From the NCBI GenBank assembly GCA_003833075.1, contig RIAY01000009.1:62001-126000 (forward strand): a stretch of DNA of 64,000 nt. The letters run 5' to 3'. This document shows, one piece after another, positions 17,158 to 25,400 of the stretch (positions within the stretch are counted from its first letter, which is position 1; every line of letters starts with the position of its first letter). The notes beneath the pieces are model-generated. The model was not told the origin of the DNA, searched no databases, and saw only the letters and a list, made by a program, of their open reading frames with translations. Origin of the DNA: Muribaculaceae bacterium Isolate-036 (Harlan). Its GTDB lineage: Bacteria > Bacteroidota > Bacteroidia > Bacteroidales > Muribaculaceae. The translations under genes and the position numbers were made by a program.

Positions 17158-17351
17158 TATCTTTGCAGAAAATAAATTTGTAAAATAGAGGAGTCATTAG
17201 TCCATCTTTCTGTGCGAAAATGTGGAAGTTTTTGAAGAAGAAAGAGGATGGATATGATTGCTCACTCCGTATATAGGTGCGGGGGAGCTGTGTCATTTCT
17301 TCAACCACTTCCACAGGTTTCGCATATGGCGCGTTCTCCCGCACTTTTGTT
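17158..17351 (+). promoter_or_regulatory. Promoter and structured leader of TetR 2 (candidate attenuator)
   Basis: A -7 box TATCTTTG (17158-17165) is followed by about 180 bases before the TetR start. The leader holds an 18-codon ORF (17220-17276) and a long hairpin: TGTGGAAGT (17221-17229) with ACTTCCACA (17307-17315), then TTGAAGAA (17232-17239) with TTCTTCAA (17297-17304). A second helix, GTGCGGG (17277-17283) with CCCGCAC (17338-17344), crosses the first and lies just before the TetR start. A clear -33 box was not found. Confidence 0.55.
17220..17276 (+). CDS. 18-aa putative leader peptide upstream of TetR 2
   Basis: ATG to TAG encodes MWKFLKKKEDGYDCSLRI. The ORF lies wholly in the folded leader: its start codon overlaps the 5' arm of the long hairpin and its stop abuts the 5' arm of the competing helix at 17277. 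That geometry is what translational attenuation needs. Translation is not proven. Confidence 0.35.
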   Translation: MWKFLKKKEDGYDCSLRI

Positions 17352-17882
17352 ATGAAGATGGGCAAATTAAAAACGGAACAAAATCGACTGGAAATCCTTC
17401 GTAACTGCTACCGTCTGATGGCAACCGGAACATGGGATGCCATATCCGTTTCTATGCTGGAGAAAAACATAAGCCAGACAAGAGGGGCTATCTTCTATTT
17501 CAATAAGAACAAGGAAGATTTGTTTATCAATATGATTGATGAGCTGTTTCTTCCGGTATTCAAATTAAGTCAAGCCGATAAAAAACATCTTCGTACTTGT
17601 TCTACCCAGACATTTTTTGCAATATATAAAACCCCTTTTGAGCGGGTTTATTTAGACCTCAAAACCAATTATAATCTCGATGATCCATCAAGAGGTCTGT
17701 TCAATATTCTTATTCAGGCTCAAAATCATTATAAGGGATTTTGTCAGATAATTGGCAATGAGATTAAACGCGAGATAGCAGAAATAAGCGAAATTATAAA
17801 GGGGAATAATGCAATTCACATAGATTTAGGCAAAGTATATGCTCAATCTGCGGGCGTAATATTCCTTGAATCACTATATTAA
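17352..17882 (+). CDS. TetR-family transcriptional regulator 2
   Basis: A 176-aa regulator starting MKMGKLKTEQNRLEILRNCY. The HTH region (SVSMLEKNISQTRGAIFYFNKNKEDLFINM) is TetR-like and similar in outline to TetR 1 (TRGAI-Y/F-Y-x-K-x-LF). The longer open frame from 17277 would add 25 residues unlike any TetR start and would cover the leader stem, so the ATG at 17352 is preferred. The C-terminal domain is short for the family but complete in appearance. It is separated from the KASIII-like gene by its own promoter. Confidence 0.82.
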   Translation: MKMGKLKTEQNRLEILRNCYRLMATGTWDAISVSMLEKNISQTRGAIFYFNKNKEDLFINMIDELFLPVFKLSQADKKHLRTCSTQTFFAIYKTPFERVYLDLKTNYNLDDPSRGLFNILIQAQNHYKGFCQIIGNEIKREIAEISEIIKGNNAIHIDLGKVYAQSAGVIFLESLY

Positions 17883-18293
17883 ACAACAAAACCATACTCA
17901 AAACAAATATGCCTTTTTTCTGTTTTGGAAATGTTAAACATCCCATAACATTGTTCTTTCTTGATTGGTTGATTCTATGAGCGAAATAACCGATGTTGTG
18001 AATTATACCAAATAGATATGTTTCGAAGGTATATTAAAAACATAGGAATAATTTTTGTGAATTTAATTTCAAGGGGCGAATTTTGATGTACAAAATTATA
18101 ATTCTACCCGCATATAGATTTTCCAATTTTAATTCACCTAAAAGATTTTGTCATAGTTTAATTTTCTGAACGTCACGCTTAACGACAAACATTTATATTA
18201 TGAGGCTGGAATCAGTTTTAGTAAAAACCTGATTCCAGCCTCAATTCTAAGAGAATTTTATTGAACTCTGTTTATCTATCAATCGTATCTCAC
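17883..18293. other. AT-rich gene-free stretch with a perfect 15-bp hairpin
   Basis: No gene is visible. At 18201-18243 the arms TGAGGCTGGAATCAG and CTGATTCCAGCCTCA form a perfect 15-base-pair stem with a 13-base loop; AT-rich sequence follows, so it may terminate transcription from the left. The stretch ends with the 8-base target duplication TATCTCAC (18286-18293) of the adjoining insertion sequence. Confidence 0.6.
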
Positions 18294-19842
18294 GATACTG
18301 TTTCTTTGAGTGTGTCTGACGCCGGTCACTAAAAAAGGACCAGCCAAATTTTGACCGGTCCTGACAAGTTTGTAATTTTAGGTGACCAAACTTAAAATTC
18401 AAACTAATGGATTTGACAAAATTACAACTTTCCGAGCTGATGTGCAAGCACGCAGCGAAAGGAAATGGTCTTCACGACCTGATGGAGATCATGATCGAGA
18501 GTATGATGGTCGCGGAGCGCGGCGAGTTTCTGGCTGATAATCCGGGAAATAAAGGTAATGGCTATCGTCCCGGCTCCACTTATGGCCAGGGGAGAAAACT
18601 TGAGTTCCGTATCCCTCGAGACCGCTACGGCAACTTCCATCCGCAAATACTCGCCATACTCCGCGACCAGGAAGAGGAATGCGATCGGCTCGCCGGAGTC
18701 CTTTATACAAAGGGGCTTACTCAGGAACAGGTTAGTGACGTATTCGACCAGATATACGGCCGGCACTACTCCAAGTCGAGCATCAGCCGTATGGTGGAAT
18801 GTGTTCGCACTCAGGTCAATGAATGGCTTGAACGCGGTCTCGAAGAATATTACCCAGTCGTGTTCGTTGACTGCGTGCACATCAAGATACACCGCAAGCG
18901 ATCGGTGGCTTCCGAGGCGTTCTATGTGGCATTGGCCGTAACCGAAGAAGGCACACGCGAGGTTCTTGGCATCTTCAACATGCCGCAGGAAAGCGCCACG
19001 GGCTGGAGTGATATCTTTGACAGGCTGAAAGAACGTGGTGTTCAACGGGTCGGTCTGATGGTGGCGGACGGCATCAAAGGACTTGACACCGTAATCGGAG
19101 AGAAATTCCCCGGCACACCGTTGCAGCGTTGCGTTACCCACCTGAAACGCAATATGTTCGCCAAGGTAAGGCATGGGGACAAGGCTGCCTTGGCCACCGA
19201 CCTGCGCGATGTGTTCCGCACCGGCCAACGGGACTACACAGTAGAAATGGCATGGGAGAAGTGGCAGGCAATGTGCGACAAATGGGGCAAGGACTATCGC
19301 ACTATAAAGCTGCTCCGAAACAACGCCGACTACAAGGTTTACATGACATACCTCAACTATGCGCCTGAGATTCAGGCGATGATATACACCACAAACTGGA
19401 TCGAATGGCTCAACCGCGACTTCCGCAGGGTTACACGCATGAGGACAGCCATGCCCAACGAAGAATCGGTGCTGACCCTGATGGGCAGTGTGGCAATGGA
19501 TCACAAGGCATTTGACAGAGCCCTGCCGAACATAACAGTCGACAAAACACTTTTCCCGGACTGAAGGTAAAGGTTTTCTTAGCGGAGAGGCCATCCTGGT
19601 GAAGTTGAAGCCGCCCCAAACGGAACGGCTCCCATATTCAACTGTCTCCAGTCTTGGAGCAACCATGTTGCTGGCGGGTTGCTCCTCAGCAGAGCCCGTT
19701 TCCTCGTCCGGCTGCACTTCAAAATTACTATTTTTTTCATCGAATAACGAAACAATGAGAAAAAACAATTAAATTTGCATCGTCATCTGAGGTCTACAGG
19801 CTTGAGTGAACTCGCCTCAGACACACTCAGTGAAACACTACC
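18294..19842 (+). mobile_element. IS256-family insertion sequence with intact ends and target duplication
   Basis: The element is 1549 bp. Its terminal repeats are GATACTGTTTCTTTGAGTGT and, read inward from the right, GGTAGTGTTTCACTGAGTGT, both continuing GTCTGA; about 22 of 26 positions match. It is flanked by an 8-bp direct repeat TATCTCAC (18286-18293 and 19843-19850), as expected for IS256 elements. The single transposase gene ends 278 bases before the right end, a longer non-coding tail than usual. It lies downstream of the toxin/immunity operon and interrupts no recognisable gene. Confidence 0.85.
18407..19564 (+). CDS. IS256-family transposase
   Basis: A 385-aa DDE transposase of the mutator/IS256 type. 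Catalytic residues can be read in VVFVDCVHIKIHRK (first Asp), GLMVADGIKGL (second Asp) and TTNWIEWLNRDFRR (Glu). The RCVTHLKRNMF segment and C-terminal MGSVAMDHKAFDRALPN are typical of the family. Length is normal and no frameshift is seen, so the element may be active. Confidence 0.93.
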   Translation: MDLTKLQLSELMCKHAAKGNGLHDLMEIMIESMMVAERGEFLADNPGNKGNGYRPGSTYGQGRKLEFRIPRDRYGNFHPQILAILRDQEEECDRLAGVLYTKGLTQEQVSDVFDQIYGRHYSKSSISRMVECVRTQVNEWLERGLEEYYPVVFVDCVHIKIHRKRSVASEAFYVALAVTEEGTREVLGIFNMPQESATGWSDIFDRLKERGVQRVGLMVADGIKGLDTVIGEKFPGTPLQRCVTHLKRNMFAKVRHGDKAALATDLRDVFRTGQRDYTVEMAWEKWQAMCDKWGKDYRTIKLLRNNADYKVYMTYLNYAPEIQAMIYTTNWIEWLNRDFRRVTRMRTAMPNEESVLTLMGSVAMDHKAFDRALPNITVDKTLFPD

Positions 19843-19880
19843 TATCTCACCAAACACTCATATGAGAATTTCGTGATGAC

Positions 19881-20420
19881 CTAATTATGGCTTCGATACT
19901 GTACATTAAACGAGTTTTCAATCACACTAAAAAGGTCCTCGTAATTTTGAGGAAGGACATTGAGTATGCCAATTTCAAAATTATCTTTTCTGTAAAAACG
20001 ATTTAAACGCTTAGTGTTTTTATTTAGATTAATGTGATTGCTAAGTTTATTTAATCGAGAATTGTCCGACTCTTCCAAATAAACTTTAAGATGACTAATA
20101 AGTTCACTATAATCCGAAAACTTATTTGGTTCATATATGATATAAATGTACTGATAATCTTTGAGTTCTACAACAGTTATCCCCATATCATAATCCACCC
20201 TTTTTACCATTTTTTTAGGCAAATTGAAAGAATATGATGGTATGGTATTAATTGTATCACCAGAACTTGGATTGGCATAGGCATATCCTAATACTTTTAT
20301 GAGAGAGTAATCATCTCCCCCATTCGTGTTGGGGGAGATAATTGCTTTACAAGAAATCAGGGTGCATACACCAATTAACATAATTGCTAATTTAATAGCT
20401 ATTTTGTCTTTGGTTTCCAT
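19881..20420 (-). CDS. Lipoprotein, probable immunity protein for the orphan Rhs toxin
   Basis: A 179-aa protein with a lipoprotein signal peptide ending CTLISCK (lipobox Cys near residue 24). The mature part is Asn/Tyr/Lys-rich and AT-rich in DNA, like other Rhs immunity genes. It directly follows the JAB-type toxin tip and overlaps its stop by 22 bases, the standard toxin-immunity order. A periplasm-facing lipoprotein would neutralise a toxin acting in or passing through the envelope. No family is recognised. Confidence 0.65.
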   Translation of the reverse strand: METKDKIAIKLAIMLIGVCTLISCKAIISPNTNGGDDYSLIKVLGYAYANPSSGDTINTIPSYSFNLPKKMVKRVDYDMGITVVELKDYQYIYIIYEPNKFSDYSELISHLKVYLEESDNSRLNKLSNHINLNKNTKRLNRFYRKDNFEIGILNVLPQNYEDLFSVIENSFNVQYRSHN

Positions 20421-21994
20421 TTATGAATCTTATCTACAGCTCTCTCAAATGATGAGAATTTGTAATTGTCAGAGTTCAATGCCCCAGTCCTGTTATAGAA
20501 TCGTATTCGTTTTTCAACGGTTACATTTGGTGAACCACCAATTGTATTATGATTATTAGGAAGCTGAACCATCTTATAACCTAATACTACATTAGGACTA
20601 TCTCCAACAGTATTATCTGTGTCAGTTTGAGAGGGTAAATTATTGTATAATAACTTGCTATCACCTTCATGGAAGATTAACTGCGGGTGAGAATGCACAT
20701 CATAGGAAACCCTGTCTCCAACGTTGACAAGAGCGTCAATTGCATCTTTCCAGTGAGCATCGTTAACAACATCGCCCTCTCCCTCAACAATTGGGGAAAT
20801 CGTGCCGTTTTTTCCAACCCGGAAACCATGTTCATTGCCGGTTTTCTCGGTTAGATCATATGTTTCTTTCATGGTCTTTACAACTTCTCTTGATGGAACA
20901 GCCATACATTTGCCTTCGCTGACTGCGAGTGCAGCTTTATCCTTATCCTTCTTCGTTATAAAAACCATTACCCTGACATCTTTTTGATCATCTATGGTTT
21001 GAATATATGCTCCATTTTCGTTAAAATAGTCAGTTAATCCTAATGGGTCAACACGATTTATCGGATTGTTATGACAAAAAGTATAACTGGATATATCGGG
21101 CGAAATTTCTTCCATTGGATCCGTTGACATCCACAGACTGAGACGTGGATCATAGTAACGAGCACCGTAGTAGTACATACCTGTTTCCTCATCGAATTCC
21201 TTCGCGTTGAAGAGATAAGGCGTGTTCCATACGTTGTTTCGCTCCTCGATGAAGACCTCTCCGAAGGGGACATACTCTATGTGCTGAACCACTTCACCGT
21301 CAAGGTTGGTGATGAAGCTGGAGCTGCCGAGGTGGTCGGAATGATAGAAGAACTGCAAGTTCTCGTAGTTGTCGGGGTCTTTGAACGACCGCGAAACCGC
21401 GCGGGTCTGAGACTTCCGTGCCTCTGCCACCGCCGCCTCCATAGAGCCGTCGTTGCAGCAGAACCCTTCACCATCGGCATAGTTGTCATTGTCAGTACCG
21501 TTGTAGGGAACATCGAAGAACTTGTAGTTGTCCTTGATTACCTGTTGCTGGGCTGCATACTTCGATTTGTAGTCAACCGAAAGACCGTCGGTGTTCGCAC
21601 CGGCATACTCGATGCGACGCGGGTCTGAGCCGTAGGAGGCGAAATCGCCGACCTTGGACACGATGCGTTGGCTACCGGCGTAGATATGCTTGGTGTAGCG
21701 ACCTCCCTGATTTGCCACGAGATACGGGCTTACATAGAGGGAGAATTTAGCGGTGTTGGTCGAGCCGCCGGAGAAAACTCCGTTGACATAGACCTGATCG
21801 CTTTCGCCCGAAGTCTTGACAGTGCGTTCACCATCGGCATCGTACCAGTAGTTGGACACGAAACCGTTGTCGTCCACAGCAAGCAGACGATTCTCCTCAT
21901 CCCAGATGAGCTTGCGCTCACCGACACTGTTGTCCCTATGTCCGTCAGTCATAACCCGGTTGGTGTTTACATAGACTATGCCATTAGATTCCAT
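20399..21994 (-). CDS. Orphan Rhs C-terminal tip with JAB-type toxin domain
   Basis: A 531-aa fragment. Residues about 8-300 repeat the RHS core of the upstream 3103-aa protein almost exactly (about four substitutions), through YYYGARYYDPRLSLWMSTDP; the sequence then diverges after INRVDPLGL near residue 318. The unique tip contains DVHSHP near 429-434 and PSQTD near 455, an HxHP...SxxD pattern of JAB/MPN metalloproteases, as in JAB-like polymorphic toxins. No signal peptide or N-terminal Rhs shell is present. Its ATG overlaps the stop of the upstream immunity gene by 11 bases in another frame, so coupled translation is possible. It fits the 'orphan rhs-CT' modules known from enterobacteria. 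Confidence 0.82.
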   Translation of the reverse strand: MESNGIVYVNTNRVMTDGHRDNSVGERKLIWDEENRLLAVDDNGFVSNYWYDADGERTVKTSGESDQVYVNGVFSGGSTNTAKFSLYVSPYLVANQGGRYTKHIYAGSQRIVSKVGDFASYGSDPRRIEYAGANTDGLSVDYKSKYAAQQQVIKDNYKFFDVPYNGTDNDNYADGEGFCCNDGSMEAAVAEARKSQTRAVSRSFKDPDNYENLQFFYHSDHLGSSSFITNLDGEVVQHIEYVPFGEVFIEERNNVWNTPYLFNAKEFDEETGMYYYGARYYDPRLSLWMSTDPMEEISPDISSYTFCHNNPINRVDPLGLTDYFNENGAYIQTIDDQKDVRVMVFITKKDKDKAALAVSEGKCMAVPSREVVKTMKETYDLTEKTGNEHGFRVGKNGTISPIVEGEGDVVNDAHWKDAIDALVNVGDRVSYDVHSHPQLIFHEGDSKLLYNNLPSQTDTDNTVGDSPNVVLGYKMVQLPNNHNTIGGSPNVTVEKRIRFYNRTGALNSDNYKFSSFERAVDKIHKWKPKTK

Positions 21995-22448
21995 TGAAAC
22001 CTGTTAGGCTTAGGTCCTTTTTTATTCGGTATATATATATATACCCGGTTGGATGAGCATATTTTATAAAAACACATTTTTTATTGTATTTTATTGCTTT
22101 TGCATAACTTGGTGATTTATCGTCAAAAATAGTTGTTTTTAAACTATAATACATCTCCTTAATAGGGGCACCAAATACCATCACATAGGAATATCTTCTA
22201 AAGTCTATTTTATTGGACTCAATGAAATTCTTAACATCAACAGTATCGTTCACCGATTCAATACAAACCTCAAGATCTTCTTTAGTATTTATAAACCTAT
22301 AGGCATCAGGATAGTACGGAGTCTTAAGTGTAGTGAGCTTATAGCAAGCACTATATTTGATATAGTGCTTGCTATAAGCGATAGAGAGTAGACTTAAGAC
22401 TATTGTCGCAGTAAATACGACAATGAGAAAAAGTCTTTTTTTTGTCAT
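21984..22448 (-). CDS. Probable immunity protein of the full-length Rhs toxin
   Basis: A 154-aa protein with an N-terminal hydrophobic helix (FLIVVFTATIVLSLLSIAY), so it is anchored in or exported through the inner membrane. The remainder is Tyr/Lys-rich. Its ATG overlaps the Rhs stop by four bases (ATGA), and its DNA is much more AT-rich than the Rhs core, as is usual for immunity genes acquired with their toxin tip. No family is recognised; the immunity role is inferred from position. Confidence 0.68.
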   Translation of the reverse strand: MTKKRLFLIVVFTATIVLSLLSIAYSKHYIKYSACYKLTTLKTPYYPDAYRFINTKEDLEVCIESVNDTVDVKNFIESNKIDFRRYSYVMVFGAPIKEMYYSLKTTIFDDKSPSYAKAIKYNKKCVFIKYAHPTGYIYIYRIKKDLSLTGFNGI

Positions 22449-25400
22449 TTGCCCTGCTTTCTTAATGAGTTATTGGAATTGTAGTAAATGCGCCATTTAC
22501 CTCCATTTGCTGGATATGGTTGCAAATAATCTGATGAAGGCGAAAATAAATCCATTAAGCCGTAATGGTAATTTACAGATTCACTTGTGCCTTGCACTCC
22601 ATAAAATTTGAAATATTGAGCAAATACATACGCTATTGGTCGTTGTGACCCAAGCAAAGCTCCTTGTTGATGATCTCCTTCTCCGTGTGGATGTGGATTT
22701 GTGTCTGCAGAATGGCAAGAATACATATATAACATCGCATTTTCAATATTGCCAGTCGGTTGAGGAAGATCTTGAATATTTGGAGCAGGAGACCTTGAAA
22801 TATTAGTTTTCCCATCTCCTGTTGCCGTAAACTGCTGACCTTCACCAACAAGAATTGATTGATTCTTCCCGTGCGTCATAATTAATACTTCAGAAATCTC
22901 AGTTCCATTCATATTTTTCCAATCTTCTGAGAAAGCCTGAGTAGTACTTGTCTGACTCATGGCTACACTTCCAGCTCCATACTTTTTGATGCCGTCATTA
23001 TATTGCACTTTTGCTTGTTTGCTGAAATCTTTTGAATAAAATATGAATTTCTTGATATTCTTAGTATCTGTTATGACCTGCCCATCTAAATCAGTCCATT
23101 CTTTTCCATTGTAATCTATGTATATTATAGGATTATTGCCTGAGAAACAGTAGGAAGAATGGCTATAATATTCTTCTTGTGCTGGGTCAGTTGACATCCA
23201 CAGGCTGATACGTGGGTCATAGTAGCGGGCACCGTAGTAGTACATACCTGTCTCCTCATCGAACTCTTTAGCGTTGAAGAGATAAGGAGTGTTCCACACG
23301 TTGTTGCGCTCCTCGATGAAGACTTCGCCGAAGGGGACATACTCGATGTGCTGAACTACTTCACCGTCAAGGTTGGTAATGAAGCTGGAACTTCCGAGGT
23401 GGTCGGGGTGATAGAAGAACTGCAAGTTCTCGTAGTTGTCGGGATCTTTGAAAGACCGCGAAACCGCGCGGGTCTGAGCCTTCCGAGCCTGCGCAACAGC
23501 CGCCTCCATTGAACCGTCATTGCAGCAGAATCCTTCGCCGTCAGCATAGTTGTCGTTGTCAGTGCCGTTGTACGGTACATCGAAGAACTTGTAGTTGTCC
23601 TTGATAACCTGCTGCTGCGCTGCATACTTTGACTTGTAGTCAACCGAAAGGCCGTCGGTGTTGGCACCGGCATATTCTATGCGGCGCGGGTCTGAGCCGT
23701 AGGAGGCGAAATCGCCGACCTTGGACACAATTCTCTGCGAACCAGCGTAGATATGTTTGGTGTAACGACCTCCCTGATTAGCCACGAGGTACGGGCTGAC
23801 ATAGAGGGAGAATTTCGCGGTGTTGGTCGAGCCACCGGAGAAGACTCCGTTGACATAGACCTGATCGCTTTCTCCGGATGTCTTGACAGTGCGCTCTCCG
23901 TCGGCGTCGTACCAGTAGTTGGACACGAAGCCGTTGTCGTCAACAGCAAGCAGACGATTCTCCTCATCCCAGATAAGCTTGCGCTCTCCGACACTGTTAT
24001 CTCTATGGCCATCCGTCATTACGCGATTGGTGTTGACGTAAATAAGGTTGCCGTTTTTGTCGTACTGGTAGATGTGACCGTTCTCCACTTGTTGACCTTC
24101 GGGAGTCTCCTCAGTGCGGTAATTAACATCCTTTACACTTTCGAGTTGGAATTTCTTTCCTTCTTCCGAACTGTAGGCGTAAGTGAGGTCGTAACCGACA
24201 TTGAGGGTGCCGTTGAACTGAACGTTGTCCTGAGTGAGATGCTGGCTCTTCGACTTGATGCGGTGCATATTGTCATAGCCCATAGCGAGGGTATAGGATG
24301 CGGACTTGTTGTCTGCTCCGGTGTATGTACCTTTGGCGGTGGCGAGACGATAGAGACCGTCATAAGTATAGGTGTGCGACATCTGGCCGCCGGCATTGCC
24401 GTTGGCAGGGAGAGAAGCATTATTTGCCACCGAAAGTACATTGCTGACCGCATCAAACGTATAGGCGTTGTCCATAATGGATGTGCCTCCGCTGTTGACA
24501 GCGAGATTGCTCAGGCGGCGACGGTTGTCGTAGGTGTAGAATGTCTCCGCGCCGTTGCAGTACTTCAGGTAGCTGCGCTGCTCGAACTTGTCGTAGCCTA
24601 ACTTGGTGATGTAGTCATAGCCGTATGACTTCTCGCCGCGAACCTTTTCAAGGAGACCTCCGAGGTTGTAGGAATAAGTAACCTTCTCCTCGTCGGGATA
24701 GATCATCTCGATGAGTCGGTTGTGGCTGTCGTAAGTCCACTGGGTAACGTAGGTTGCAATCGCCTGATTGGGCACTATGAGAGTGCGGCGTGTCTTGGAG
24801 ACCTCGCCCATCTTGCCGTAGAAGTATTCTATCGCGCCAGTTCCATCCTCGCGCATCATCAGACGACCGATGCGGTTGTAGGAGGCGTTGCGGCTGCCAT
24901 AGTAATACTTGACATTGTTTTCGGGGTGGTCAGGATAATTGATACCTGTCAGACGGTGGTAGTCGTAGGTGTAGGTTATCATCTTTCCTTCCTCCGCCAT
25001 GTTTGCAGTCTGCTTGGTCAGGACATTGCCGAGCGGGTCATAAGTAAATGACGTGATGCCGCTTGCCGGGTGGTTGACCTCCGTGCGGCGGTCTCCCATG
25101 TCGTAAACCGACGTGGTGACATTCTCATCTGCGTCAGTAACCTTGACGAGACGCTGGATGCCGTCATATTCAAACGTTGTTACAATATCACCGTCAGGAC
25201 CGCTGAGCTGAACGGACTTGACCGTCTTGCCGCTGCCGTTGGTATGCGTTGCCTGCTTGTTGCCGAGCGCGTCGGTAACTGTCGTTACAAGGGCATTGGC
25301 ACCATTGTCAAGAGAATATTCGGTAGTCGTCTCCGAATCGTCGGGAAGTTTCACGCTCAATGCACGGTCGAGAACGTCATAAGCCGTGATTGTCGGATTG

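Noticed and set aside
17066..17365. Minus-strand 99-codon frame across the TetR 2 leader
   Set aside because: It runs antisense through the end of the KASIII-like gene and the folded leader. The reading is open but no promoter or family supports it.
18422..19768. Long minus-strand frame antisense to the IS256 transposase
   Set aside because: Mirror of a well-recognised transposase gene; no independent signals.
19599..19771. Short frame with a lipoprotein-like LLAGCSS stretch inside the IS256 tail
   Set aside because: No clear start site or promoter; could be chance. Mentioned only as a curiosity of the tail.
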